Source: Isochrysis galbana (taxonomy: Eukaryota; Haptophyta; Isochrysidales; Isochrysidaceae). From it: a DNA stretch of 64,000 bases. The notes below the pieces were generated by a model. The model worked only from the letters and a program-made list of their open reading frames with translations, had not been told where the DNA came from and did no database searches. A program made the position numbers and the translations under genes. The stretch spans positions 4,723,587-4,787,586 of the forward strand of contig CM030934.1 of the NCBI GenBank assembly GCA_018136815.1, written 5' to 3'. This document shows, in pieces, positions 43,347 to 53,540 of the stretch (the stretch's first letter is position 1; each line of letters begins with the position of its first letter).

Positions 43347-44087
43347 ATGGTGGCGACTCGGCGCGCATCGGTACGGTCCTCCGTCCTCTCCTCTCGTGCT
43401 CCTGCTCGCTGGTTTCGTTCGACTCGCTCGGCACAGCCACCTGTCGACTGGACGCCGAGCGCAAGCGCTGCTCGCACGACTCGTTCCTCTTCCTGCTCCA
43501 AGGGCGCGGCGGAGGAGGCGGAGCCTGTTCGCGTTCCTGATGCCGAGGAGGAGGCCCTTTCCCCGACCGATGAGGCCACCACCACCACCACCGACGAGGA
43601 CTCCGGGCCTGTGGGAGGAGAAGAGGAGAACGAGGACTGTGCGTCGGACGCTCCAGGTCTTCTTGTTCCCATCGCGCGGGTTGCGGATGTCGAGGAGCCA
43701 GCCGAGTCGATGGAGGAGGTCGAGACCGCCCACGCGCTCGCTCTCACCGATGAGAAGGAAGCCGCTGAAGAGGACGAGAAGGCGGAGAAGGCGGAGAATG
43801 AGAAGACGTCTGCGTCCGACGCACCAGTCGGAGAAGTCTTCACTCGGTTCGAAGAGGCCACGCAGCTGGAAGAGGCCACGCAGCTCGAGGAGGAGGAGAA
43901 GGGCGAGACCGCCGAGGAGGCCGAGACCGCCGAGGCGCCCGCTCCTGCCAAGGCGAACGAAAAGGAGGAGAAGACGGAGGAGAAGGAAGAGGAGACGTCC
44001 GACGACCCAACAGTCGAATGCACCCTAGCCATGTCCAAGCTGCATATGCGAGGATCGTACTCTCTACTACGTTTCTTCGTCGGTTGA
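43347..44087 (+). CDS. acidic Glu/Ala-rich protein
   Basis: 246 residues from MVATRRASVRSSVLSSRAPA. The first 50 residues are basic and Ser/Arg-rich (possible targeting peptide). The rest is very acidic, with short repeats (EEATQLEEATQLEEEE, EKAEKAENEK) and no recognised domain. The upstream tract is CT-rich. The last 20 residues (LAMSKLHMRGSYSLLRFFVG) overlap the C-terminal coding end of the IS5-like transposase on the other strand, so the original end of the gene was probably replaced by that insertion. Confidence 0.5.
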   Translation: MVATRRASVRSSVLSSRAPARWFRSTRSAQPPVDWTPSASAARTTRSSSCSKGAAEEAEPVRVPDAEEEALSPTDEATTTTTDEDSGPVGGEEENEDCASDAPGLLVPIARVADVEEPAESMEEVETAHALALTDEKEAAEEDEKAEKAENEKTSASDAPVGEVFTRFEEATQLEEATQLEEEEKGETAEEAETAEAPAPAKANEKEEKTEEKEEETSDDPTVECTLAMSKLHMRGSYSLLRFFVG

Positions 44088-44676
44088 CGAGACGATGAGT
44101 ATGCTGTCTTCTTCTCGAGATGCGTTCGACGTAACCGAACGAACGCACTATACATCGGTTATTGTGCGAATCATACCCTTTGTCCGCATACAGTGGAGTA
44201 CCTCGACGTGGCCGCGGAGCATGCTGCAATGTCTCACTGACTGGGACTTGGTCTGAAACATTCGCGGGAAAGAAGCGAAGTGAAATTGGAATGCCGTCTT
44301 GGTCAACCAGTGCTGAAACCTTGGTAGCCTTCCTTCCTCGATCAGTGGGGTTTCTACCAATGCAATCTCGCCCATATATATTTTTCACAAATGTAGAATC
44401 AATGCAATGGAACGTGCACCTTCTTGCCGTTTGCCTTCGTTCTAGCCTCATCAGCGCTCTATATGCGGTCTCAAATACACCTATTCTGCTCCATTTCATG
44501 AACGTGCCATGCACTGTGCTGTATCCCGATCCCAGCGACCTCCATGGCGCTCCAGTCCACAAAATATGACACATCCTGTCCAACATCTGGTTCAAGTCAG
44601 CTCTTGGTCTACCACCGGTGATAGGTAGTAGAGAATTTACAGCGGACGTGATTGCTCCACGCGCCCTGATATCCAT
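44025..44676 (-). CDS. eukaryotic IS5-like (DDE) transposase
   Basis: The ORF starts at 44676 (MDIRARGAITSAVNSLLPIT). The core is clear: ILWTGAPWRSLGSGYSTVHG, CIDSTFVKN (first Asp), GRNPTDRGRKATKVSALVDQ, PLYADKGYDSHNNR (second Asp) and RRRNVVEST (final Glu region). This is the IS5/IS4-type arrangement (D...D...E) of bacterial insertion sequences, also known from some protists and giant viruses. After about 215 residues the frame enters the antisense of the acidic protein gene, so the true C-terminus is near 44030. It contains no internal stop. Confidence 0.85.
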
Positions 44677-44722
44677 CGTAGTGTTGCCATGTCACGGGTA
44701 AAAAACTTTTCGCACACACCCT
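44557..44722. repeat. direct repeat, left copy (transposase 5' end)
   Basis: About 160 bp are repeated at 45199-45360, nearly identical except for an 11-bp deletion in the right copy after ACAAAATATGACA. The repeat covers the first 35 codons of the transposase and its upstream end (GTCACGGGTAAAAAACTTTT, then CGCACACACCCTAAA). The two copies bracket the cysteine-rich gene. Confidence 0.92.
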
Positions 44723-44730
44723 AAAAAAAA

Positions 44731-45117
44731 ATGGGCATATGGGTAAATATGCCGTCGAAACGACTTTTGATTGCCCTCGCGGTGGTCGTCGCCACCGTGG
44801 TCGCCGCCACCGTCGTGGCGTTGGTACTCACGATGAAGCAGCCAGACAGATGCAAGGATGTGGATGGAGAGTGTGCCAACGATGGAGACTGTTGTCACGA
44901 TCTTGTGTGTTCCGACCAAAAGTGCCGTACCGTCACACCGTGTGTCGAGAAAAGGGGGGGGTGCAGTTATGGCGACGAGTGCTATGAAGGACTTGAGTGC
45001 AATGACGAGGGAGTGTGTGAGACGCCATGCCGCGAGCCAGGGTCGGTGTGCCAAAGTAACTCGGAGTGCTGTGGTGAATACACGTGTCGTAGTGGTACCT
45101 GCAGATCTGATGACTGA
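44731..45117 (+). CDS. small membrane-anchored cystine-knot-like protein
   Basis: 128 residues. The N-terminus has a short basic start, then a single hydrophobic segment (LLIALAVVVATVVAATVVAL), a signal anchor. The rest has 18 Cys in three modules. Modules 1 and 3 follow the knottin spacing C-x6-C-x5-C-C-x4-C-x4-C (DGECANDGDCCHDLVC and GSVCQSNSECCGEYTC); module 2 is a degenerate version. Such folds occur in secreted toxins, inhibitors and surface proteins; target unknown. The gene lies between the two direct repeats of transposase sequence, only 9 bp after the left one. An internal ATG at 44749 (MPSKRLLIA) could also be the start. Confidence 0.75.
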   Translation: MGIWVNMPSKRLLIALAVVVATVVAATVVALVLTMKQPDRCKDVDGECANDGDCCHDLVCSDQKCRTVTPCVEKRGGCSYGDECYEGLECNDEGVCETPCREPGSVCQSNSECCGEYTCRSGTCRSDD

Positions 45118-45198
45118 TTGGCGAGCACGGAACAAAGTGAAAGGCGCTCACGGAAGCTTTTTTCGTTTCGTGCTCATAACGTTATGTACGAAAACGCT

Positions 45199-45360
45199 AA
45201 GCCCACAAAATATGACAACATCTGGTTCAAGTCAGCTCTTGGTCTACCACCGGTGATAGGTAGTAGAGAATTTACAGCGGACGTGATTGCTCCACGCGCC
45301 CTGATATCCATCGTAGTGTTGCCATGTCACGGGTAAAAAACTTTTCGCACACACCCTAAA
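45199..45360. repeat. direct repeat, right copy
   Basis: This is the copy of 44557-44722, with identical sequence from CAACATCTGGTTCAAGTCAG to CGCACACACCCTAAA. It contains only the start of the transposase gene and is not followed by the rest of it. Confidence 0.92.
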
Positions 45361-45484
45361 TGACACATAGAGACCTTGCCTTGTCGCTCCTTTACCATGG
45401 CTCTCCCACACCTGAGACGGGAGACCCAGGTATACACGAGTTCGAAGAGCACTACGTTGAGCCGTCGCCGAGGGAGGTCCGGAG

Positions 45485-45575
45485 AGCCCAACTTCGAACC
45501 GATGCCGGGCGCGCTGCGTGCCCGTTTTCGACGATCCATCCGGATGGGGGACCCCACCAGATACCAAATACGCAT
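45485..45575 (+). repeat. dispersed repeat T, copy 2 (short)
   Basis: CAACTTCGAACCGATGCCGG, GCGCGCTGCGTGCCCG and ACGATCCATCCGGATGGGGG match 20598-20680 closely (about 85%) and 53998-54050 in part. Confidence 0.75.
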
Positions 45576-45649
45576 AGCCCACCCGGATGGTCACGCCAAT
45601 CGGGCAGGCCGCGCGCCGAACCCTCGTCGATGACAGACCAAGGAGAAAA

Positions 45650-45780
45650 CAAATAATCTCAATAATACGAGAACTTGTAACAATAGACCAAAAAAGAAAA
45701 CAAATAACCTTGCAATAATAATATTGGGCCTTGTAATTGTACAGACTGAAAAGAAAACAAATAACCTGGCCCTCTTTTGA
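45650..45780. repeat. short tandem repeat, unit about 58 bp
   Basis: GAAAACAAATAA(C/T)CT occurs three times (45655, 45708, 45764), with partially conserved sequence between (ATAATA, CTTGTAA, AGACC/AGACT). Downstream, GAACCAGACTTGAGGTTGC and GAACTTGAGGTTGCAG (45850, 45955) form a second, looser duplication. No gene is present up to 46123. Confidence 0.65.
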
Positions 45781-46122
45781 CGGAACGCGACTTGGAATCT
45801 TCAGAACTTTTTAAAGGATTAAATTGGAAATTGGTGTCAGCGAAAAAAGAACCAGACTTGAGGTTGCGGCCTCTCACCGCCCTCTTTCTTGGGGGGGGGG
45901 GTTAGAAAATAAATCTCTCTCGGGGTCCCCTGGGAGGGGGGGACCGGACAAAAACGAACTTGAGGTTGCAGTCTCTGATGTGAACTAAGTAGTGCCACCA
46001 AATAAGTTGAAAAGTTGAATAGTGAGAATATTAAGAGCAAGGCTATATTATTATTATTCTGCAAGAGCAAGTCTTTTTAAAGATAGTTGGAGTATGCAAT
46101 ATCGACCATCTCCCATCGACAT

Positions 46123-47531
46123 CTAGCACCTCTCAGTGACGATGTGGACGTCCTCGCAACAGATTAATGGTACATTCCCTTCTTGTGACTGATACACATT
46201 TGCACCCATCGCCGTGACACTTGCAGTCGATGGCAATGGTGTGTGTGGCAAAGCAAGTGTAGACATTTTGCTGTGAACTTCGTGCTCTAATGGCGTTGTG
46301 GCGTAGTACACTCTCGCCGCTGCCGGACTGCATGCGTCAGCTGTACACGAGCTCTTCTCATGAACTTGCGCTAGATTTGCCGTGCTAGATACTACGGACG
46401 CATCCGTAGTTGTCGGGGCTAATCGCCCTTTGCCAACACCATGAGTTGATGAGTAAGTTCCCTTGCGCAAAGCACAACGCATTTGGGAGGCCACAGCAAG
46501 AAGCTCTCGCGACTGTTGCGATGGTTCATACCGGATCTCACTTACAGCCTTTGCTGCAGCATTGCGAGTCTCGTGAACTCGCAGCGCCTGGTGTGTGTGA
46601 CGATCGAATTCCATTGTTGGGCTGTCTGCACCTAAAGAACGCTGAGCTACTCTTTGCATTTCGGTATTGAGTGACTCCCCCGAATTGCTGAGTCCAAGCC
46701 ACATTGTTCTGTTTTCGAGCGATGCAGTGGTGGCGCTGAATGCAAGGGAGGCACTGATGTCCGACTCCAACTGGGACCGAGACGAATCTGGCTCTGGAAT
46801 TGGGTGAAGATTGTCTAATGTTGGTGGCATTGCCTGCTGAGGCCCTGAATTATCGCCACTTACTGCTGCAACATCGCCACTTCTCAAGGCAGATGAGTCT
46901 CCCATACCCATTTCGTTTAGCTTACGCTGCAAGCCCCATATATGTGAGCGCATTTCCTCTGCATGCGCCGCCTCTCTGCGTGCTGCCTCTCCCAAGCCTC
47001 CACGAGTGCCCTCTCGGAGCTGCCGGTAGCGCGCACGCATCATGGAACAAAACGTGAGGTAGTCGTCGGCTGCCAACGCAAAGTCCAGAAGGATGTTGGC
47101 CTAACGACACAGAGCAAAGCGTGAGTGGAGGATGCAGCCACTGAGGGAGCTGTTCTCGTGGTTGGCACAGATTGCACAAGCCCGTTTGCTTGGAGCTAGC
47201 TGCGCACCTCATCAGAGCCTCGAGCGACCCCCCACTTCATCAGGATAGCAAAGTCGGCTGGAGTTACCCCCGTCTTGTCCAAGACACCCAGCAACGTCGC
47301 TTCGTATAGCTCGCAGTACCTGCGGTGGACCTCCGTCGAGGCGAGTGAGTGCTCGCAGCCCTCGTGGTGGAAGAGCTCGCAGTGGCGCTGCACGAAGGCG
47401 AGCAACCGATTGATGTGCGCCCGCTCGTTTGAGAGGCAATCTAGAATCAGCGTCAGCGCATCGAGCCGAGGAGGAGGCGCCTCGGAGCCGGCTGATCCGA
47501 TCGACTCCTCTGCAGATGGCGCCGCTCCCAT
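46123..47531 (-). CDS. BART-domain protein, CFAP36-like
   Basis: Two exons, 47531-47208 and 47100-46123, joined in phase 0, give 433 residues. The N-terminus MGAAPSAEE has a Gly2 that could be myristoylated. Residues 20-140 form a BART domain (the ARL2/ARL3-binding fold of ARL2BP and CFAP36): VQRHCELFHHEGCEHSL, EVHRRYCELYEATLLGVLDK and, across the intron, ANILLDFALAADDYLTFCSM. The last stretch corresponds well to the LAAEDFxxFxxMM end of CFAP36. A basic coiled segment follows (RREAAHAEEMRSHIWGLQRK), then a long low-complexity tail. CFAP36-type proteins are ciliary and bind ARL3-GTP; that role is inferred. Confidence 0.8.
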
Positions 47532-47780
47532 TGAGATGGGAAGGGGAAGGATGCCGCCGACGATGCTCTTTCATGTACAACATTTATGGTATTGTATCGA
47601 ATTATCTCATTATCTCCTTTGTCGGGATCTCCTCTTTCTCTGTATTCATACGAGCATCTTCTTTCAATAGACTCTTCTATTGAGACAAAAACATCAGGTT
47701 ATAAAAGGCCGCTTGTGGGGGCGATTTTACCGTCTGCAGGGGGGCAGCCGCCCAGCCGGCCAAGGGAGGTTGGCGGCGCC

Positions 47781-49004
47781 ATGCTGGACAACTACATGTC
47801 TTCCTGGAGGATGTGAGTGGTGGCGGCTGGGCTGTGGGGCCCGACTGGTACACGCACTGCACACTCCAGCACGCCTCATGCCCCCGTCCCCTCCCCGTCC
47901 TTTACGCACAGCTTGTTCTGGATCGACGCGGCCGTCAACCTGTGCATGCCCATCCCCGTGCTGCTATATCCAGGCGAGCCGCGCAGAGCCAGCGGACGTG
48001 CTTGGGTTCCGCGTATGAGAGCCTGCGTTCCGCCTCATCTGTGATGCCGACTCCTCCTTATCTCCCACTCGTTCACAGGCGTCTTGCTACGAAGATGGTG
48101 TGTCCAAGGCCTCAGGATCAAGCAACTCCCTGGCGTCTGCAGCACCCCTCGAAGCTCATCCTATTGCTGCGTTGCCATCAGGTACCTACCAGGAAAGGCT
48201 CCGGAGCTGATGAGTGATGCTGCAAAGCAGGTACCAGTGGCAGCGCTTGGAGTGGAAGACGAGCGGAGTTATTCCTTCTTGGTGTGGGTATTGGCCGGCT
48301 TGGAGAATGTACTTGTTGAACTGAACATGCCTGGTATCCGTTGTCGCAGTTGGTTATGCTACTTTGGATCTGCGCAGGGTTAATTTTTGTCTTAGGTCTT
48401 ATGGTGCGTCGCTCAAATGGCCATGCTTGCTGCCCGCCACGGTAGCAGATTCCGAGTGCTTCAGAAGTAGAGCTACATGGCCTCTTGAATGCTTTGCGTT
48501 TCATTGAGCCTCTAAATCTCTTCCGTGTTATCCACAGGCCCTCGCAGCGGCGGTTAGTCCAGTTGGCAATTCTGGTGCGTTTATTTGGCAGTGTATGTCT
48601 TAGGCTCATGTTGCATGGGTGAACGTGTTCGGAATGACGCCCAAGCCGTTCTTCATTTCAGGTTGGGTCTACCTCGCCTTCGCATTCTACCACACTGCTG
48701 CTTTCATGCTCTGCTTCTTCCACGTGCTACATGCTGACCTCTATGGCTTCGATAAGCGTATCAATACATTCTGGTTCGTTGCCTCAGTGGCTCATTAAGA
48801 ATGCTGCCGAGGCAATTACTCATTGCAGGCCACGTGCTTGGTTGTTCACGCTCGCCGTTTCCGTCCGATCTCAGGTGCATGTACAACTTCACCCTTGCTC
48901 TCTTCTACCTGATAGGCACCCTTGGGAACGTGCTTTGGTTCCCATCACAGGTGGGGCGAACGCTGCTGCTCAAGCCCACCAGTAGTACATATACTCTCGG
49001 GTGA
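47781..49004 (+). CDS. small multi-pass membrane protein, six exons
   Basis: Exons 47781-47812, 47912-48012, 48079-48230, 48538-48592, 48662-48773, 48875-49004 give 193 residues in frame. It starts MLDNYMSSWRILFWIDAAVN. Hydrophobic segments are NLCMPIPVLL, GAFIWQCWVYLAFAFYHTAA with FMLCFF, and NFTLALFYLIGTLGNVLWFP. The last three exons agree in frame and hydrophobic pattern, and are the most secure part. The join of exons 2 and 3 is less sure: exon 3 begins with a basic, less typical stretch. I recognise no family. The protein is probably in an internal membrane. Confidence 0.6.
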
Positions 49005-50030
49005 TGTTCTACTCAGTGCCCCGCAATGCACCTAAACTCATTCTGCCCTCCGACCGTTGCCAACCACATAGTGGGGAGAGCACCCTGAGTATGAAAATTC
49101 AGCATTCTTTGGAGGAGGAGCACATTGATCGGAGCGTCACGAATCTGGTGCCTATGGTCGGCCCACGCAGCGGGCGTATCAAAAAGTTAGACGTTCGATC
49201 GGCAACAGGTCGTCGATCTCCATGGATGTCACCACGGAGCTGACAAAATGCTCGTTATCACAGATGCGATATGTAGGCCAAACCATCCGGTTTCGATGAG
49301 CAATGCAACATCATGCAGCTGCAACGGCGCATGAGTCCACGCAGGCTTCGTTGAGGAATCCAACCTCATGCAGCTGCAACGGCGCATGAGTCCACGCAGG
49401 GTATGCTGGGCTTGTCGAACGTGCACACGCAGTGCTGACTGACTAGAGATGCTTGTGGATTGGTTTGACTGCTTGCGTTGATTCAATCGACTCGCAACTG
49501 GTGACTCGTGATTGTTGTTATCTCCATGCTCTTGTGGAGCAGTGCAATGACGCACGCACGCGTGGTACGTGCAATTATGCAAGCGCGCACGCGTGTTGCT
49601 TTCTCTGCCTCGCAAAAAGATCGCCACCCGGTTGTTAGATGTTAGCGAACTCTCGGGCGCGACGATAGCGCCGCTGCCGCGCGCGCACGCGTGCAATTGC
49701 AAAAGCGCCCGTGCGCCCCGATGTCGCATTCGCATCCCGAGCTCTCCTACTAGACATCACTATAATAGGCAACCGAGTTCCTGCGCCTCCGCGTAACCTT
49801 GACACACCTCCACTGGCTTAATGAGCCACCGGGCTGAAGACCTCCGCCGTGGAGCGTGGAGGAGCGTCCCCGTTGGAGAGGTTGAGCATGCCGCCGTCGC
49901 CGTCGCTGCGTCGCTGCACTAAGTTGAGAGCGGTACACCCGACGCGGCCGTGGCCACTACTTGGCTAAGGGGCCTAGGGATACAATAAAAAAGGCAACAC
50001 GATATATTATTAGAATCCCCCTGCCCCACA
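49005..50030. other. intergenic region with a short tandem duplication
   Basis: CATGCAGCTGCAACGGCGCA followed by TGAGTCCACGCAGG occurs twice, at 49313 and 49368. From 49550 there are TGCAATTATGCAAGCGCGCA/CGCGCACGCGTGCAATTGCA elements in inverted arrangement (49570 and 49680). No gene is supported. Confidence 0.5.
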
Positions 50031-50162
50031 TCTAAATTTATACTTGATACTTGGTTCGCATGGGGCGAGGGCACGCTCGCTCCCTCCCCGCCTTCCCTCT
50101 CTTGCCCCTAGGCAGTTGGGGAGCTGAGCGCGCCCCATGACCCTATCGTTTAAATGATAGTT
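50031..50162. mobile_element. two facing retroelement 5'-end fragments
   Basis: On the plus strand AAATTTATACTTGATACTTG with GTTCGCATGGGGCGAGGGC (ATG at 50060) is an F-type 5' end. On the minus strand 50162-50136 reads GAACTATCATTTAAACGATAG, then GGTC and ATGGGGCGCGC (ATG at 50138), a LINE-type 5' end in which a stem base changes to a G.T wobble. Only about 70-100 bp of each remain. Confidence 0.65.
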
Positions 50163-50439
50163 CACTAAGCGAGTACTATACAGTGTATGCACACTGGTGG
50201 TCCCTGTGCGTGTCTCGCCGATGGAGCCCCCCGCCCCCCCCACCAGCCACCAGCCACCAGCACCAGCACCAGCACTAGCGACAAGCGCTCGGAAAACGGA
50301 AAACCCACCATTTTCCTTGGCAAATTTTCAATTTTCATGGTGGCAGGTAAGCCCCCCAGGAGTTCTTCGGAGAAGGTCAAAAATGCAGCCCCCCCCCGCA
50401 TGTTAGTAGTTATAAATCAGTGTTTGACCGCCCTACGCC

Positions 50440-50745
50440 AGGGAGGGAAAAAAAAAAAGGATCTGAAGATTCAGGGCTACACACCTATCGCTACTCGGTC
50501 TCTACCTCCACATAGCGGACATCGCCCTTTTCATCCCCTCCCTCCACTTCCTCTCCTTCCCCCCCTCGTTCCTTTGTCTTCGGTGTCGGGGGTGCGGCCC
50601 TGGTACACTACCATGGGCCTGGTTACGGACGCGTGTTCAGGGCAGGCCTGTTGTACTTTTCACATGTGGCACTTTTTCCCGCTCGACCTTATGTTGCTCG
50701 TGTGTCTTGGGGTGTGTTCGGGGGCTTGTGCTTAGCTCTGTCTGA
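50440..50745 (-). mobile_element. LINE 3'-end fragment
   Basis: On the minus strand: GGGCCGCACCCCCGACACCG, AAGACAAAGGAACGAGG, AAGGGCGATG, GTGTGTAGCCCTGAATCTTC, AGATCC and a T-run. It parallels 29560-29786 and 32500-32690. Next to the T-run stands GGCGTAGGGCGGTCAAACAC, the dispersed GTTTGACCGCCCTA motif. Confidence 0.75.
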
Positions 50746-50839
50746 GCTAGACTTCTACGTTGTTTGATCATTTGTTTGCTTGGTTTGGCGCCGAGCCCGT
50801 CCCCGAGGCGTTCTTTAGCTTTCCGTCAAAGAATACACG

Positions 50840-51475
50840 GGAGCGCCTGGCGTGCGCGAAACCTTCTCTCGAGCCAAAGGCATCGTTGCCTACTTTCATC
50901 GGTCCACGGTTGGTATTCAGGACTTGGCCAGCATCCAGAAGGCCCTCGGTCTACCGCAGAAGAAGCCAGTGCAAGACGTTGCAACACGTTGGTTTTCGTC
51001 CTTTATGATGGTAGAATGGTTCCGCGAGCAACGGCAAGCAGTGCAGATGTACGATGTCAGGCACGGCTCGGAGGCCCAAAAGAACGATGCATACAAGGCG
51101 AATAGGCTGAGTCACAATGATTGGGACATCATTGAACAGAGCTTGGCCATCCTGCAGGCGTCAGCGAGCGTGACAAAACTCCTCGAGGGTACGAAGTATG
51201 TCACGGTGTCTCTCGTTCTGCCCGGCATCTACCGCCTCATTGAGGGTCTCACAAGCCGAAACGTCTTCTTTATGTGGAAGCCGCCAGGACAGCAATGGGT
51301 TCCCGTCACGCAGCTCCACCCCTCGGTCCAGGCGGCTCGAAGCAGTCTGCTTGCGGATCTCGAACGGCGTTGGCTCGAAGAGCTGCCAGGCGCGCAGCGC
51401 GATGAGCTGGACATCTCCACCCTCCTCGATCCTCGATTCAAGACATACGTGTTCCCGGGGCTCACCAACCAGTGA
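50840..51475 (+). pseudogene. hAT transposase, C-terminal part
   Basis: An open frame of about 207 residues. Motifs: RAKGIVAYFHRSTVGIQDLA, VATRWFSSFMMVEWFREQ, DWDIIEQSLAILQ, VSLVLPGIYRLIEGL and LLDPRFKTYVFPGL. TRWxSxxxM, VLPxxxxL and LxxLLDPRFK are typical hAT (BED-type) transposase blocks. It lacks the N-terminus and the dimerisation C-terminus. The 3' side runs directly into the ORF1 of a LINE in the opposite orientation. Confidence 0.82.
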
Positions 51476-51477
51476 TA

Positions 51478-52748
51478 CACTTCTTTTTTGCCTTGAGTTA
51501 CGATGATGCCTTCCTTGGTGAGCACCTTGGTGCGCTCTTGGTTGCCTTTAAGGAAGATGAAGCCTTGGTGCTCGAGTGCCTTCGCTAGCGAATTAATCGT
51601 GACGTAGTCTTTCATTTCAAATTTGTAGTTCCTTACCACGAGGTGCGCGGTCACATCCTTGAATGCGCTTGCCATCGACCTCGATGAGGCTTGAGGGAGC
51701 TCCTTCGCTTTGTCGTCGAAAGTTTGAAATTTGACGACCATCGGGTATTTTACCTCATTGAATGCGAAAACTCCCTGGTCCTTGAACTTGTTTTTGTATT
51801 GGCGTGCGCAGTCCGCCGAGACTAAGATTTCCCATGGCCCGGACGAGCTCTTGGCCAGGAATTCGGGCTCGAGGTCCACGCCCTCGAGCTTGTTGAGGTG
51901 TGCCACAATGGCGCTGAACGCCTCCTCGTCCTTGATCTTGAGCCCACGGTCCGTGGAGGTGAAGGTCATAATGATTTGCGAGTAGTCGTCCTCGTATTCT
52001 TGTTCGTTGTCGTGCTCGTCCTCCCCTTGGGGGTTCGTCTGCGTTTTGCAAGCCGGGGGGTATCGGGTCAGCCTCTCTGGCGTATGGCTGGGCATCGTGC
52101 ACGGTGGTTGTCCAGAGGCGGGGCTCCCAAGGGGCCTTGTCGCCTTGTCGATTGCCAAGGCTTCCAACCTTTGTTGTGCTTCTGTCTTCAGTAGTTTTGG
52201 TGTGTGTGCTGGTGAGTGCTCTGGTCTTTGGTGCCCGCGGGCCTCTTGTGTGCCGTCTTGCCTGCGCCTATCGCGCTCGGCTGTGTCTTGACAGGTGTGC
52301 GGTGCTTCGTTCGGTGCTCTCGCCATGTGTGCATGCGTATTGTTGTCTAGCTGCTGGGTCCAGCAGCGGATGCTGCATGGCTCCAGAGAAGTTTTGATAG
52401 TGGTCTGGCTGACCGGCCGGGACTGCGCCACGTACTTGCGTACGCGGACAGTGCCGCGGCTTTGTAGGGGCCCAGCCCGAAGGCTTTCCCTATGGGAGTT
52501 CTGGCTCTGTGGCCTTGGGTGTGCGTGTGGTTGGCTGTGCTGGCAGGGTTGTGTTGAGGAGTTGTGTGGTGTTGGAATGTGTTCAGTCCTTGTGGTGTTG
52601 TGGGCTCGGATCAGGTTGCGGCTCGCGGGTACCTGGGTTGGCGTGGCCCTGGGTGGTGGCTGCTGCGGCTGCGCGGTGTCCAGCATATCCTGGTCGGCCG
52701 GCGCGGTGGGGTGGGAGGAGAGAGGAGAGGGGAGCGTGGCGCGCTCCA
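51478..52748 (-). pseudogene. LINE ORF1, C-terminus missing
   Basis: MERATLPSPLSSHPTAPADQ starts the frame. The N-terminal 230 residues are Gln/Pro/Thr-rich. The folded part is homologous to the ORF1 at 15491: FKDVTAHLVVRNYKF, INSLAKALEHQGFIFLKGNQ, ERTKVLTKEGI and QGKKEVYHWLV correspond to LASALEREGFHVLRGNQ, QRVKTTLEGIT and AGKRPIWHFYV. The Cys/His-rich C-terminus is lost; the frame continues antisense through hAT sequence to 51229. Confidence 0.75.
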
Positions 52749-52772
52749 TGACCCTATCGTTTTAACGATAGT
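51478..52772 (-). mobile_element. LINE 5' copy, ORF1 truncated by a hAT fragment
   Basis: The minus-strand 5' end is AACTATCGTTAAAACGATAG (52772-52753), then GGTC and ATGGAGCGCG (ATG at 52748). Most of ORF1 follows, ending near 51478, next to hAT sequence. About 1.29 kb; no ORF2. Confidence 0.82.
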
Positions 52773-53045
52773 TGACTACGCTAGGGAGGAGAAAGCGTTG
52801 TTGTATGTGGCTTACTCCTCACGTAAAAAGTTGATAACAGCAGTTGTCGTACTGCAGGCGCGCGCGACATGCGTATAAAGTTACAACGCTACCGGTTATG
52901 GGACCACACACACAAATACGCGAAAGATTCTTCATATCATCATGAGTGCTCGACACATGGATGTAACATCGAAGTGCCCTGCACTTCATCGTACTCTTCA
53001 GCTAGATCTGTGCCAACGTTCGGTGGTACAGTGACATACTGCGCA
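52773..53045. other. intergenic region, nothing recognised
   Basis: This lies between the LINE 5' end and the stop codon of the DUF4604 gene. It includes the likely 3' UTR of that gene on the minus strand. Confidence 0.4.
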
Positions 53046-53540
53046 TCATTCGTCATCGTCGACAGCAAACGACAATAAGCCTGGATTCTTCACAGCCTTG
53101 GCAGTAGGAAGCCCGTCGCGCGCCACCTTTCTTTTCTTCTCTATCTTCTTGGAAAACACATGTGGTCCTTTCGACCCATCATTTGCCGCGTCCACTGCTG
53201 GTCTGTCTTTTTGATGGAGCTCGAAATGTGCTATCCTAGAAAATGCAGAGTCGACAAACTTGGCTGATGCCGAGTTGTCGTCCCCTTTGAATCTCAAAGA
53301 GCCCTCTCTCCCTGCAATCCGCTTGGTGCGCTGCTTGCTTGGCAGTGCATCGAGCTCGTCAACGATTTGCGGCGCCTCATCCTCAAGCTCTGGCCGCTCA
53401 TCTTCATGGGGTGGCTCCGCGTGGCGGCGAAGGGCGGCCTCGATTCCCCCCTCGTCCGGCTGAAACTGCCGTAGGAATTTGGGCACCGGCTTGGTCACCC
53501 TAAGACCGGCGAGCCTGCCCCGCCCGCCGCCCTCGTCCAT
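53046..53540 (-). CDS. DUF4604 / KIAA1143-like protein
   Basis: 164 residues in one exon. The order of motifs matches KIAA1143-type proteins: a basic start with VTKPVPKFLRQFQ (compare PAFLxxFK), an acidic DEDERPELEDEAPQIV-like stretch (HEDERPELEDEAPQIVDEL), a middle part rich in Lys/Asp, and a short C-terminal VKNPGLLSFAVDDDE (compare NSSLLSFDNEDE). The length is also typical. The molecular role of this family is unknown; the human member is predicted nuclear. Start ATG 53540 is the first Met in frame. Confidence 0.85.
   Translation of the reverse strand: MDEGGGRGRLAGLRVTKPVPKFLRQFQPDEGGIEAALRRHAEPPHEDERPELEDEAPQIVDELDALPSKQRTKRIAGREGSLRFKGDDNSASAKFVDSAFSRIAHFELHQKDRPAVDAANDGSKGPHVFSKKIEKKRKVARDGLPTAKAVKNPGLLSFAVDDDE

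Noticed and set aside
43840-44025. C-terminal 60 residues of the IS5-like transposase ORF
   Set aside because: Pro/Arg/Ser-rich antisense of the acidic gene; the transposase family ends shortly after the RRRxVVEST motif.
43250-44155. 301-codon minus-strand Ser-rich ORF
   Set aside because: Antisense shadow of the Glu-rich acidic protein.
51229-51477. C-terminal end of the minus ORF at 52748
   Set aside because: Antisense of hAT transposase, joined by truncation and not part of ORF1.
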